Shown here piece after piece: positions 7,108 to 13,891 of a stretch of DNA of 21,269 nt. This DNA is from RH2-MAG17b sp035945515 (GTDB lineage Bacteria; Acidobacteriota; Terriglobia; UBA7540), in contig DASZAE010000344.1 in assembly GCA_035945515.1 (NCBI GenBank), positions 1 through 21,269 of the forward strand, given 5' to 3'. Within the stretch, counting starts at the first letter, position 1. The number at the start of each line of letters is the position of its first letter. The notes below the pieces were generated by a model. The model did no database searches. It was not told the DNA's origin and worked only from the letters and a program-made list of their open reading frames with translations. The position numbers were made by a program, and so were the translations under genes.

Positions 7108-8856
7108 CTAAGCGCGCACGCTCAGCCGCCGCCGGATGTCCTCATGCGTTATGGGTTCCCGGCTGGCTGCCGCCGGAGCGGCAACGGAACCTCCAGAAAG
7201 CCAAGCGGCGCTCTGATCTCTCTGCTGGTTGTAATCCGCCGATTGAAAACCCCGATAGTCTCCTGTGCCGCCGCCGCTTGCCATCGGCGTGTTGATAACA
7301 GTCAGGTGATCTAGCCGCACGTTTTGATCGGTGAGCGCCTGCTGGAGAGAAGGCAGCTCGTTGGTGAGGAGCGTGTGCGCCTCATGGCTCACGACCGAGA
7401 TCGATGCGCCTACCCGTCCGCCATCCAAAACGGCGTGCAATTGGAGCGTGCCCATCGTATCGGTCTGCAGGGCAACGCGCATCTCGGTTTTTCCCTGATT
7501 CTCAACCAGCGAAGCGCCGCTCACCACGCCTCCCGTGGCATTGACCGGGTTTTGCATGGCCGTGGCCACTTTTTCCGCCACTGTGGGCTGCTGCGCGGCC
7601 TGCGCCGATGTGGCAGAAGAACTTGTAACGGCCGAAGAGCCTTGAGCACCCGAAGTCCCACCTGGCTGCCCCGCCTGATTTAAGACCGCTCCAAAATTGT
7701 TTGACGCAGCCTGATTAGCCGCGGCCGCCGCTGTTGATATTCCGCCTTCGTTAACCGCAGATCCCGGCTGCGCATTGGACTGTTTCCCTTGCTGCGAGTC
7801 CTGACCATTACCATTTTTCGAGCCGTCGGACGCGCTCGCCGGTTTCACCGCGTTGCTGTAGTCCCCATGTCCAGAACCGGAGGACGTCGCGCCTATGCCG
7901 ATGGCGTTCGCGTCCCTCTCCGCGGATTGGGCGGAGTTGTCCGTCTTCGGTTGAGGCGCATGAACGGCGCCGTTCAAAGCCGCCGTTGTGGATGGCGGAG
8001 CGCCTTTGCCGGAAGCGGCAGGCAAAGGCACGCCGTTCGCGGCAGTCGAGGTGGAGGCAAGCGAGAGACCGATGTTTTCGAGCGAACGGATAGCCCGTTG
8101 CATTTGGGCGTCATCCGGCGTAGCGGGCATGGATGCTGAAGATGCCTGTGGAGAGAGGCTCGAGCTTCCTCCGGCGCTCGCAGGCTGAGTGCCGTTCGGA
8201 CTCTGATTTGAACTTTGGCTTGACGCGCTCTCCGCCTGCTTCGCGCCGGCTCCCTGGGATGCAGTGCTGCCCGCCGCCGCCAAGTCTTTCACCGCGCCGG
8301 GCGAGGTTGCGGTATTGCCTGCTGCATCTTTACCCTGACCCTGCGGCGTCGCAGCGGTTTGAGCGTTGCCGCTGCCCGCGCTCGTGGAATTGTCCTGAAC
8401 ATACGCGGCAAATGGGATCATCTCGGTCAACCACAAGAGGCGCGCGCTGACCGTTGCGCCTGCTTGGGGCTGCGATGGGTTCTGTGACTGGATTTGGGTC
8501 GCGCTGGCCGCAGTCGCCGTTGCATCGGGTTGACTCGGAGCCGCGCTCGCGGAAGTTGGTGTCGAAACCGGGCTTGGAGCGGCCGGAGTGCCAGGAGCGC
8601 CACTCGCATTCGTTGTGGGGTTTGGCGCTTGCGCGAGGGCGACTTGAGTGGCAGCGCGCGGCGTGGATCGCTCCGGCTTTGCGGCCTTTGCCTCAGGCAC
8701 GTTTGGGGCATTGCCCTTGTTCAGCGCGTGATCCAGTTGGTCTGCAAACGTTGGCCCTGTGGAAGACGAAGAGGCGCTTGAAATTCCTGAGTCCTGCCCG
8801 GCGCTTCCTGCCAGAGGCAACGGCGAGACCGCGGTTTGTATGACGTTGGCGTTCAT
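7108..8856 (-). CDS. fliK: FliK, hook-length control protein
   Basis: FliK is an exported molecular ruler that triggers the FlhB specificity switch when the hook is long enough. The 582-residue product is Ala/Ser/Gln/Pro-rich and low-complexity for its first roughly 430 residues. It ends with a recognisable hook-length control domain (about 440-530): TEMRVALQTDTMGTLQLHAV, GRVGASISVVSHEAHTLL, and the LPSLQQALTDQNVRLDHLTV helix. Low-complexity length variation is normal for FliK. The ATG at 8854-8856 has no clear Shine-Dalgarno. It heads the fliK-flgD-flgE section behind a candidate sigma-54 control region. Confidence 0.9.
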   Translation of the reverse strand: MNANVIQTAVSPLPLAGSAGQDSGISSASSSSTGPTFADQLDHALNKGNAPNVPEAKAAKPERSTPRAATQVALAQAPNPTTNASGAPGTPAAPSPVSTPTSASAAPSQPDATATAASATQIQSQNPSQPQAGATVSARLLWLTEMIPFAAYVQDNSTSAGSGNAQTAATPQGQGKDAAGNTATSPGAVKDLAAAGSTASQGAGAKQAESASSQSSNQSPNGTQPASAGGSSSLSPQASSASMPATPDDAQMQRAIRSLENIGLSLASTSTAANGVPLPAASGKGAPPSTTAALNGAVHAPQPKTDNSAQSAERDANAIGIGATSSGSGHGDYSNAVKPASASDGSKNGNGQDSQQGKQSNAQPGSAVNEGGISTAAAAANQAASNNFGAVLNQAGQPGGTSGAQGSSAVTSSSATSAQAAQQPTVAEKVATAMQNPVNATGGVVSGASLVENQGKTEMRVALQTDTMGTLQLHAVLDGGRVGASISVVSHEAHTLLTNELPSLQQALTDQNVRLDHLTVINTPMASGGGTGDYRGFQSADYNQQRDQSAAWLSGGSVAAPAAASREPITHEDIRRRLSVRA

Positions 8857-8886
8857 CGCTTACAGGTCTACGAGCAACACACTCAT

Positions 8887-8902
8887 TGCATGTGGCAGTC
8901 CA
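8887..8902 (-). promoter_or_regulatory. Candidate sigma-54 promoter of fliK-flgD-flgE
   Basis: On the minus strand the site reads TGGACTGCCACATGCA. The invariant GG-N10-GC spacing is kept and the TGG and TGCA ends match the consensus, but the CAC after TGG and the first T of TTGC do not. The predicted start near 8876 leaves a 20-nt leader before the fliK ATG. The match alone is moderate; the adjacent IHF-like site and upstream palindrome raise its credibility. Confidence 0.45.
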
Positions 8903-8942
8903 CACTTGCGCAAACACAGGAACATTAAAATAAGTCATTTAA

Positions 8943-8955
8943 TATCAATATGTTA
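8943..8955 (+). promoter_or_regulatory. IHF-like binding site upstream of fliK promoter
   Basis: The sequence TATCAATATGTTA fits the E. coli IHF consensus WATCAANNNNTTR at every defined position. It sits in an AT-rich pocket (about 8924-8956) that stands out from the GC-rich surroundings. It is about 40-50 bp upstream of the -24 element, where DNA bending commonly assists sigma-54 activators. Whether this organism has an IHF with the same specificity is not known from the window. Confidence 0.4.
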
Positions 8956-9022
8956 ATGGGATGGGGTCGGGGCCGGAGCAAAACTTGCGAGCAAAGTATG
9001 GCGGCAGAACTAGCCAGAGGGA

Positions 9023-9039
9023 TGGGCAAGGTTTGCCCA
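9023..9039. promoter_or_regulatory. 17-bp palindrome, candidate activator site for fliK
   Basis: TGGGCAA-GGT-TTGCCCA has perfect 7-bp arms. It lies about 120-137 bp upstream of the candidate -24 element and beyond the IHF-like site, the usual place for an enhancer bound by a dimeric activator such as the Fis-type regulator encoded at 17074-18405. It could instead be a hairpin of the preceding transcript. Confidence 0.4.
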
Positions 9040-9109
9040 AATGAAGCGCGAAGGAACAAAACGATTGAACGGTGGCCAGGGCTTTTAGAGTCTGCGTGAT
9101 AACTGCTGT

Positions 9110-9176
9110 TGTAGCGGCGGCCTCTGGCCGCCGAGTTTCAAATAGTAAAGACCGGCGGCCAGAGGCCGCCGCTACA
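9110..9176. repeat. Palindromic intergenic repeat, copy R1 (type A)
   Basis: The copy fills the space just after the fliJ stop. Its outer arms (9110-9133 and 9153-9176) are a perfect 24-bp inverted repeat starting TGTAGCGGCGGCC and ending GGCCGCCGCTACA, separated by an AT-rich 19-nt centre. Only one base separates it from the fliJ TAG at 9178-9180. It would fold as a very stable hairpin in either transcript. Confidence 0.9.
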
Positions 9177-9177
9177 G

Positions 9178-9624
9178 CTACGGCTGCGACTGCGTCTCCT
9201 GCCGCTGGGCGAACAAATCGTCAAGCGCCTGCTGCTCCCGGCGCTCCTCGATTAAGCGATAAGCCTTCCACTGGCGCTCGCGCACGCTCTCAATCACCTT
9301 GCGCTTCTTTTGCGATTCCCAGAAGATCTCGACTTGTTTGCTGACCTGTAGATCGAGCGCCTCCATCAACTTGGCTAGCTCCCGCTGACGGCGGCACGTC
9401 AACTGCAGCGACGCCTCTTCAAGCTGCACGTCTTCGGCCGCCATCCCTGCCTCCAGGCGGCGTTCCAATGCCTCAAACTCGCGCGCTCTGCGGCTCGCAG
9501 TTTCATCGATCTCCGCTCGCACCCGTCCGCGGGAGGCGTTAAGCACCATCAGGCGCATCCGCTCGCGCTGCTCGTAGATTTTGCGCAGCCGCAACAGGCC
9601 GCGCAGTTGGAAGTCAAAAGGCAT
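9178..9624 (-). CDS. fliJ: FliJ, export ATPase central stalk/chaperone-escort protein
   Basis: FliJ is the coiled-coil stalk that fits in the FliI hexamer and couples it to FlhA. The 148-residue product starts MPFDFQLRGLLRLRKIYEQ, the typical FliJ opening. It is then almost wholly charged helical sequence rich in Glu, Arg, Gln and Ala, consistent with an antiparallel coiled coil. The frame could be extended nine codons upstream from a TTG, but that part lies in repeat R2 and is not FliJ-like, so I use the ATG at 9622-9624. No Shine-Dalgarno is visible because the repeat ends 12 nt before the ATG. Identification rests on the N-terminus, composition, size and position after fliI. Confidence 0.85.
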   Translation of the reverse strand: MPFDFQLRGLLRLRKIYEQRERMRLMVLNASRGRVRAEIDETASRRAREFEALERRLEAGMAAEDVQLEEASLQLTCRRQRELAKLMEALDLQVSKQVEIFWESQKKRKVIESVRERQWKAYRLIEERREQQALDDLFAQRQETQSQP

Positions 9625-9636
9625 AGTCCAACTCGC

Positions 9637-9712
9637 TGTAGCGGCTGGCAAAGCCTCAAAGGGGCCGCCGGTCTTTAATATTAAAAACCGGCGGCCAGAG
9701 GCCGCCGCTACA
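9637..9712. repeat. Palindromic intergenic repeat, copy R2 (type B)
   Basis: This 76-bp copy fills the fliI-fliJ gap, 7 nt after the fliI stop codon and 12 nt before the fliJ ATG. It begins TGTAGCGGCTGGCAAAGCCT, a diverged form of the type B head, and ends with the shared tail CGGCGGCCAGAGGCCGCCGCTACA split as the last 24 nt. Its centre is AT-rich (TTTAATATTAAAAA). Confidence 0.9.
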
Positions 9713-9719
9713 ACAACAA

Positions 9720-11027
9720 TTACTCCGGCAGCGCCATCAGCGCCGCAATCGTCTGATCAAAGGGCGCTGATTTTTCCGTGTCCTGCTGCAGGAACTCATT
9801 GATCGAGGGCAACACCGCCACGGCGCGGTCGAGCACCGGGTCGAGGCCTTTCTGATAAGCGCCGACGCGAATCAAATCCTCCGAGGCCGCGTAGGCAGCG
9901 AGCAGCTTGCGCAGCCGCCGGGCCTTTTCCAGGTGCTCGCGCGAGCAGACGGCAGTCATAAGGCGGCTGAGGCTATCGAGCACGGAAATGGGCGGGAAAT
10001 GGTTCTGCATGTTCAGCCGACGGTCGAGCACGATGTGGCCGTCGAGCAGGGCGCGCACCGCGTCCACTAGCGTATCCTGCTGGTCGTCGCCTTCCATCAG
10101 CACGGTGTAGAAAGCGGTGATGCTGCCTTTGCCGAAGCGCCCAGCGCGCTCGATCAAGCGCGCTAAAAGGGTGAAAACCGAGGGCGTGTAGCCGCGCGAA
10201 GTGGGCGGCTCGCCCGCGGCCAGCCCGATCTCGCGCTGCGCCATGGCCACGCGGGTAAGCGAATCCACCACCAGCAACACGTTCTTGCCGCGCGAGCAGA
10301 AATACTCCGCCACCGAGGCAGCCGCCAGCGCCGCCCGGATGCGCAGCAGCGGGGGCTGATCGGAGGTGGACGCCACCACCACCGACCGCCGCCGTCCCTC
10401 TTCACCCAAAGCTTTTTCCAGGAACTCGCGCACTTCCCGCCCGCGTTCGCCGACCAGCGCCAGCACCGTCACGTCGGCGGCGCTGCCTCGCGCCATCATG
10501 CCGATGAGGGTGCTTTTCCCCACGCCGCTGCCGCCAAAAATGCCCAGGCGCTGGCCGCGGCCCGCGGTGATAAGCCCATCAATCGCCCGCGCGCCGCAAC
10601 CCATCGGATCGGTAATTGGAACGCGGTCAAGCGGCAAGGGCGGCGCGGAGTGCAGCGGCCACTTGCGCTCAATCCGGTAGCGCGGACCGGAATCTATCGC
10701 CTGGCCCGAGCCGTCAATCACCCGGCCAATCAGGTCCTCTCCCACGCCCAGGCTAGGGTGCGCGCCCCAAGTGGTAATGCGGTCGCCATAACGCACGCCC
10801 TCCACCTTTTCTAGCGCCATCGAAAGCACAGTAGGACCGTGAAAGCCCACCACTTCACCCTCGTACACATGACCCGTCCCGTCCATGATCTCGCAGCACT
10901 CGCCGACGGCGCAGAACGGCCCTTCGGATTCCACAAGCTGCCCGGTGGCCTTGGTGACGCGGCCCCACCAGCGCAGCGTGGAATTGGCCTCGACCTGGTT
11001 AAGGTAGGAACTGAGCATTGTACCCAT
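9720..11027 (-). CDS. fliI: FliI, flagellar type III export ATPase
   Basis: FliI is the cytosolic hexameric ATPase that prepares substrates at the export gate. The 435-residue product has the F1-beta-like fold markers: Walker A GGSGVGKST (165-173), ALVGERGREVREF (190-202), Walker B VLLVVD followed by SLTR (250-259), and the PPTSRGYTPSVF segment (274-285). Length is normal. The ATG at 11025-11027 gives MGTMLSSYLN; a second in-frame ATG is at codon 4 and neither has a clear Shine-Dalgarno. A 1.08 kb repeat-filled gap separates it from fliH, although the two proteins work as a complex and are usually encoded side by side. Confidence 0.97.
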   Translation of the reverse strand: MGTMLSSYLNQVEANSTLRWWGRVTKATGQLVESEGPFCAVGECCEIMDGTGHVYEGEVVGFHGPTVLSMALEKVEGVRYGDRITTWGAHPSLGVGEDLIGRVIDGSGQAIDSGPRYRIERKWPLHSAPPLPLDRVPITDPMGCGARAIDGLITAGRGQRLGIFGGSGVGKSTLIGMMARGSAADVTVLALVGERGREVREFLEKALGEEGRRRSVVVASTSDQPPLLRIRAALAAASVAEYFCSRGKNVLLVVDSLTRVAMAQREIGLAAGEPPTSRGYTPSVFTLLARLIERAGRFGKGSITAFYTVLMEGDDQQDTLVDAVRALLDGHIVLDRRLNMQNHFPPISVLDSLSRLMTAVCSREHLEKARRLRKLLAAYAASEDLIRVGAYQKGLDPVLDRAVAVLPSINEFLQQDTEKSAPFDQTIAALMALPE

Positions 11028-11069
11028 ATCGGTAGTGGCAGCCCTGGCTGCCGGTCGTTATTGCGAAAG

Positions 11070-11090
11070 GGCACGACTTCAAGTCGTGCC
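11070..11090. repeat. 21-bp palindrome GGCACGACTT-C-AAGTCGTGCC
   Basis: The arms of 10 bp are perfect with one central base. It lies about 43 nt upstream of the fliI ATG. It resembles an operator or a short REP-like unit; nothing else in the window shares its sequence as far as I could see. Confidence 0.7.
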
Positions 11091-11158
11091 GGAACAGGAT
11101 CGTAAAGGACTTTTTCGTCTTGCGCGACCTGGGCTTTTCAGGTCCGCGGATTTTTCGT

Positions 11159-11233
11159 TGTAGCGGCGGCCTCTGGCCACGGATTTTAATAATAAAGACC
11201 GGCGGCCACTTATAGACTTTGCCCGCCGCTACA
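11159..11233. repeat. Palindromic intergenic repeat, copy R3 (opposite orientation)
   Basis: It starts with the type A head TGTAGCGGCGGCCTCTGGCC and ends with the reverse complement of the type B head (…CTTTGCCCGCCGCTACA). It is therefore a type B element inserted in the opposite direction from R5 and R6. Two or three mismatches show it is an older or diverged copy. Confidence 0.85.
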
Positions 11234-11283
11234 ATCGCAGCACCGAACCGGAAAAACCCTGGTTTTTGACCTCAAAAGCGGTT

Positions 11284-11431
11284 ACGAACCGGAACGAACC
11301 GGACCGGCTCTTGCATCTCCTTTGTTTTGTTGCAAATGCTCCGGTTCGTAGTGGAAATCTCTCTAATTCCTTTACCTTCAATCAGTTGTGCCGATTTCGT
11401 CCGGTTCGTACTCCGGTTCGTGCCGGTTCGT
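11284..11431. repeat. Cluster of CCGGTTCGT motifs in both orientations
   Basis: ACGAACCGGA occurs twice in tandem at 11284-11303. Its reverse complement TCCGGTTCGT type recurs at 11340-11349, 11400-11409, about 11412-11421 and (GCCGGTTCGT) 11422-11431. A single CGAACCGGA also occurs at about 11244-11252. The opposed groups can pair to form a long stem. Function unknown. Confidence 0.75.
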
Positions 11432-11569
11432 GTTCCTAATCTTTCTTTAGTTTCAATCACTTGCAAAAAAGTAAAACAATGCTTTTTTCGTGCTTTCGCT
11501 CTATTTTCGCCTTTGACCGCTTTGGGTTCAATGGCTTACTGCAAAAGTTCATGTGCACTAACGGCCCAT

Positions 11570-11693
11570 TGTCATGCTGATCCCTTCGCTCGCCATCCTG
11601 AGCCCTTCGGCTTCGCTCAGGGTGAACTCCGCGAAGCATCTCCGTATTTCTTTGAAAATAAATACGAGACCCTTCGCTCCGCTCAGGGTGACA
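11570..11693. repeat. CTCAGGGTGA-type repeat element, copy 1
   Basis: The element contains the hairpin CTGAGC…GCTCAG, the segment CAGGGTGAACTCCGCGAAG, an inner CGTATTT…AAATACG inverted repeat, and a closing CCTTCGCTCCGCTCAGGGTG block. The same segments occur at 19905-20052. It is a second repeat family, distinct from the TGTAGCGGCGG family. Confidence 0.8.
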
Positions 11694-11789
11694 AGTGACG
11701 GCTTCGTTAGCGTTCTTAGGGGACAGCACACGAGCATGGTTCGTGAGACCTCCTGTTGGCGCGGCCAGACAGTTCTGTAGCGGCCGTTT

Positions 11790-11830
11790 TGTAGCGGCGG
11801 GCAAAGCCTATAAGGGGCCGCCGTCTTGAC
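11790..11830. repeat. Palindromic repeat fragment R4a (type B head only)
   Basis: It matches the first 40 or so bases of R5 and R6 (TGTAGCGGCGGGCAAAGCCT onward) up to CCGCCGTCTTGA, then stops. A further partial TGTAGCGGCCG lies just before it (about 11776-11786), so the site holds nested or broken copies. Confidence 0.75.
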
Positions 11831-11840
11831 GACGAGCCGC

Positions 11841-11907
11841 TGTAGCGGCGGCCTCTGGCCGCCGAATTTTAATAGTAAAAACCGGCGGCGAGGACGCCGC
11901 CGCTACA
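11841..11907. repeat. Palindromic intergenic repeat, copy R4b (type A)
   Basis: It begins with the type A head TGTAGCGGCGGCCTCTGGCC, has the AT-rich centre AATTTTAATAGTAAAAA, and ends with a variant tail CGGCGGCGAGGACGCCGCCG then CTACA. The tail has substitutions in the loop part but keeps the pairing arms. Confidence 0.85.
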
Positions 11908-11986
11908 GATCCAGCCTAGCACTTCGCTCTGAGACTTTTGAGACATACGGGATAAATGGGACGGTTTCTTTTGATGAAACGGCGGT

Positions 11987-12063
11987 TGTAGCGGCGGGCA
12001 AAGCCTATAAGGGGCCGCCGGTCTTCAAGAAGTAAATACCGGCGGCCAGAGGCCGCCGCTACA
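11987..12063. repeat. Palindromic intergenic repeat, copy R5 (type B, 77 bp)
   Basis: This full-length copy is nearly identical to R6 at 15680-15756. The two differ only in a few bases of the central AT-rich spacer. It lies 43 nt downstream of the fliH stop codon. Confidence 0.9.
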
Positions 12064-12106
12064 AAGGTCTGCGCCAGCCCTCTTGTTCCTCGTCCCTTGC
12101 CCTGCC

Positions 12107-12874
12107 TTACAGATGAAATCCCGGCTTATCGGGCATATTGCCCGGGCGGTCCTTGAGCAGGTCCAAAAAGCCGCGCTCGATCTCGGCCAGTTGCGAATTG
12201 AGCGACACATCCGTCGCGCCCATTTCGGTGACAATCACGCAGCGCGGGCCGCTGAGCGTGTCGTCAGCCACCACTTCGATCATGAGGTCGCGCGCCGGCA
12301 TCTTGCGGATGGCCGCTCGCCAGGAATCCGCCTGCACGGGTGGCACGCGCACTTTCACCGCCGTGCCGTTGGCGATTTTCTCAAGCGCCACCCGCACCAC
12401 GCCCGTCAAAAGCATGGGATCAACCTGCGCCTCGCGGTGCAGCACTTTGCGCGTAATCGAGAGCACAAGCTGCACCACTTCCGCTTCGAGCTGCTGATAA
12501 TAAGCCTCGCGTCCCTGAGCGAATTCCTGCAGCGCGCCCGCAACCTCCGCGCGGTCGGCGGCCAGAGCCTTCTCCAGGTTTTCTTTTCCTTGCGCCAGCG
12601 CCTCTTCAAATCCCTTTTGCCATGCTCGCTGTTCGCGCGCCTGAATATCCTCTTCGCTAGGCCCTACTGCCGCTTCAGGCTCCGCATAGCTGGGCGGTTC
12701 AACGTCGATGGGCCACAGCGGCTGGGTTCCGGCGGGCAACAGCCCCCCGTCAGCTCCCGCGGCTGCCGCCTGAGCTGCGGCCGGAGTTTCAACTCCTTGA
12801 TACCTGAATTCCCTCACATCGACCGCGCGTCCGCCCGGTTTGGACAGCAACCGCGCTTTAGACAACAAAGGCAT
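12107..12874 (-). CDS. fliH: FliH, export ATPase regulator/stator
   Basis: FliH dimers hold FliI in check and link it to FliN in the C ring. The 255-residue product has a variable Ala/Pro-rich N-terminus (1-75), then a long charged helical part (about 76-135, with QREQRAW-like and KGFEEALAQGKENLEKAL segments). The conserved FliH/YscL C-terminal domain (about 136-240) includes VVQLVLSITRKVLHREAQ, PLMLTGVVRVALE-like sequence and ATDVSLNSQLAEIERGFLDL. The ATG overlaps the fliG end by 17 nt, with GAGGAG upstream, so it is coupled to fliG. Identification is by domain pattern and the fliG-H-I order. Confidence 0.92.
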   Translation of the reverse strand: MPLLSKARLLSKPGGRAVDVREFRYQGVETPAAAQAAAAGADGGLLPAGTQPLWPIDVEPPSYAEPEAAVGPSEEDIQAREQRAWQKGFEEALAQGKENLEKALAADRAEVAGALQEFAQGREAYYQQLEAEVVQLVLSITRKVLHREAQVDPMLLTGVVRVALEKIANGTAVKVRVPPVQADSWRAAIRKMPARDLMIEVVADDTLSGPRCVIVTEMGATDVSLNSQLAEIERGFLDLLKDRPGNMPDKPGFHL

Positions 12875-13889
12875 CTTGCTCCTCGTTCCTCAAGCTGATT
12901 TTGCCTTCCGCTTCCATAGCGCGCAGCGTGCTGATCAACTCGCCTTGCGCCTTGGCCACGTCTTTCATGCGCACGGGGCCGAGGGCCTCCATATCTTCCT
13001 TCAGCATCTCGCCGGCGCGCGAAGACATGCACTTCATAATGTGGCCGCGCAAGTCTTCCGAGGCGCCCTTCAAGGCCATCGAGAGCGTTTTCTTATCAAT
13101 CGCGCCCAGGCATTCCCGGATCGTGCTTTCGGGCACGGTCAGCAAATCTTCAAACGTAAACAGGACGTTGCGGATTTCTAGCGCAAGGTTCGGATCGCTC
13201 TGCTCGAGCGCCTCCAGCACCGCCTTGCTGGCGAGCGGGTCCATATTATTCAGCATGTTCGCCACGGCGGTGACGCCGCCATACGACAGCCGGTCGTGGC
13301 GCTTGCCAACCGCTTCAAATTTTCTTTGCACAACGCCGAGCACGCGCTGCACGGTATCTCCCGAGAGCTGGCCCATCCGGGCAAGCCGCTCGACCACCGG
13401 CCCGCGGCTTTCTTCCGGCAGCAGCGCGAGCAGCGATGAGCCAATCTTAGCCCCCATGTGCGCGATCACCAGCGCCATAGTCTGCGGCTGCTCGTCCTGA
13501 ATCAATTTCACTAGTTGCTTGGGGTCCGACTGGCGCAAGTCGGTGATATCGACGGAGCGCACCGGCTTCGAGTGAATCGCCTGTTCAAGCAAACGCTTGG
13601 CCTCCGCCTCGCCAAAGGCGGCCCCAAGCAGCTTCCCGGCGTATTCCGCGCCGCCCACGGCCAAGTATTCCTGCGCGGAAACCAGCTTATTAAACTCGTC
13701 AAGAATTTGCGCCGAGGCTTCCGGCGAAACGAATTCCACGTTGGCGATTTCCGCCGCGATCCGCTGCGCGTCAGTTGGCGACATGCGCCGCAGAATCTCG
13801 CTCGCGGCTTGGTCGCCGATGGAGATGAGCAGCACGGCGGCTTTGCGCGCTCCGGTCAGATTCTGCGCGCTGGTCATGACCTCGGGCAT
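12858..13889 (-). CDS. fliG: FliG, motor switch protein
   Basis: FliG sits on the MS ring, contacts FliF at its N-terminus and the MotA stator at its C-terminus, and generates torque. The 343-residue product, counted from the ATG at 13887-13889, is of normal length. It shows LTGARKAAVLLISIGDQAAS at the N-terminus, HPQT-like EQPQTMALVIAHM in the middle, and the charged torque helix region from VLFTFEDLL to KKTLSMALKGASEDL. The ATG is 2 nt after the fliF stop, with GAGGAGGAG upstream. A nine-codon-longer frame exists but lacks support. The end overlaps fliH. Confidence 0.97.
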   Translation of the reverse strand: MPEVMTSAQNLTGARKAAVLLISIGDQAASEILRRMSPTDAQRIAAEIANVEFVSPEASAQILDEFNKLVSAQEYLAVGGAEYAGKLLGAAFGEAEAKRLLEQAIHSKPVRSVDITDLRQSDPKQLVKLIQDEQPQTMALVIAHMGAKIGSSLLALLPEESRGPVVERLARMGQLSGDTVQRVLGVVQRKFEAVGKRHDRLSYGGVTAVANMLNNMDPLASKAVLEALEQSDPNLALEIRNVLFTFEDLLTVPESTIRECLGAIDKKTLSMALKGASEDLRGHIMKCMSSRAGEMLKEDMEALGPVRMKDVAKAQGELISTLRAMEAEGKISLRNEEQDAFVV

Positions 13890-13891
13890 GG

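Larger units (their letters stand above)
11028..12106. other. 1.08 kb fliH-fliI gap made of repeats, no credible gene
   Basis: Short open frames here (up to about 120 codons) cross several repeat copies on both strands and resemble no family I know. I call no gene. Starting from the fliI side it holds a 21-bp palindrome, repeat R3, a cluster of CCGGTTCGT motifs in both orientations, a CTCAGGGTG-type repeat, repeats R4a and R4b, and R5. Unassigned pieces lie at about 11432-11569 and 11700-11780. Confidence 0.8.

Noticed and set aside
8892..8908. Plus-strand TGGCA…TTGC resembling a sigma-54 site
   Set aside because: The spacing is two bases too long for GG-N10-GC and no plus-strand gene follows.
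11327..11698. A 123-codon plus-strand open frame in the fliH-fliI gap
   Set aside because: It runs across the CCGGTTCGT motif array and the CTCAGG repeat, with low-complexity translation and no Shine-Dalgarno; better explained as repeat DNA.
9110..12063. Possible CRISPR array from recurring repeats
   Set aside because: The copies are irregularly spaced by whole genes, are themselves palindromic 70-77 bp units, occur in both orientations, and have no uniform spacers or cas genes.
12120..12132. Sigma-28-like GCCCGATAAG on the minus strand
   Set aside because: It has an extra C in the -10 core, lies within the end of fliH, and has no matching -35.
12083..12898. A 271-codon open frame on the plus strand
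   Set aside because: It is antisense to fliH, with the His/Arg/Leu-rich composition usual for shadows in GC-rich DNA and no recognisable domain.
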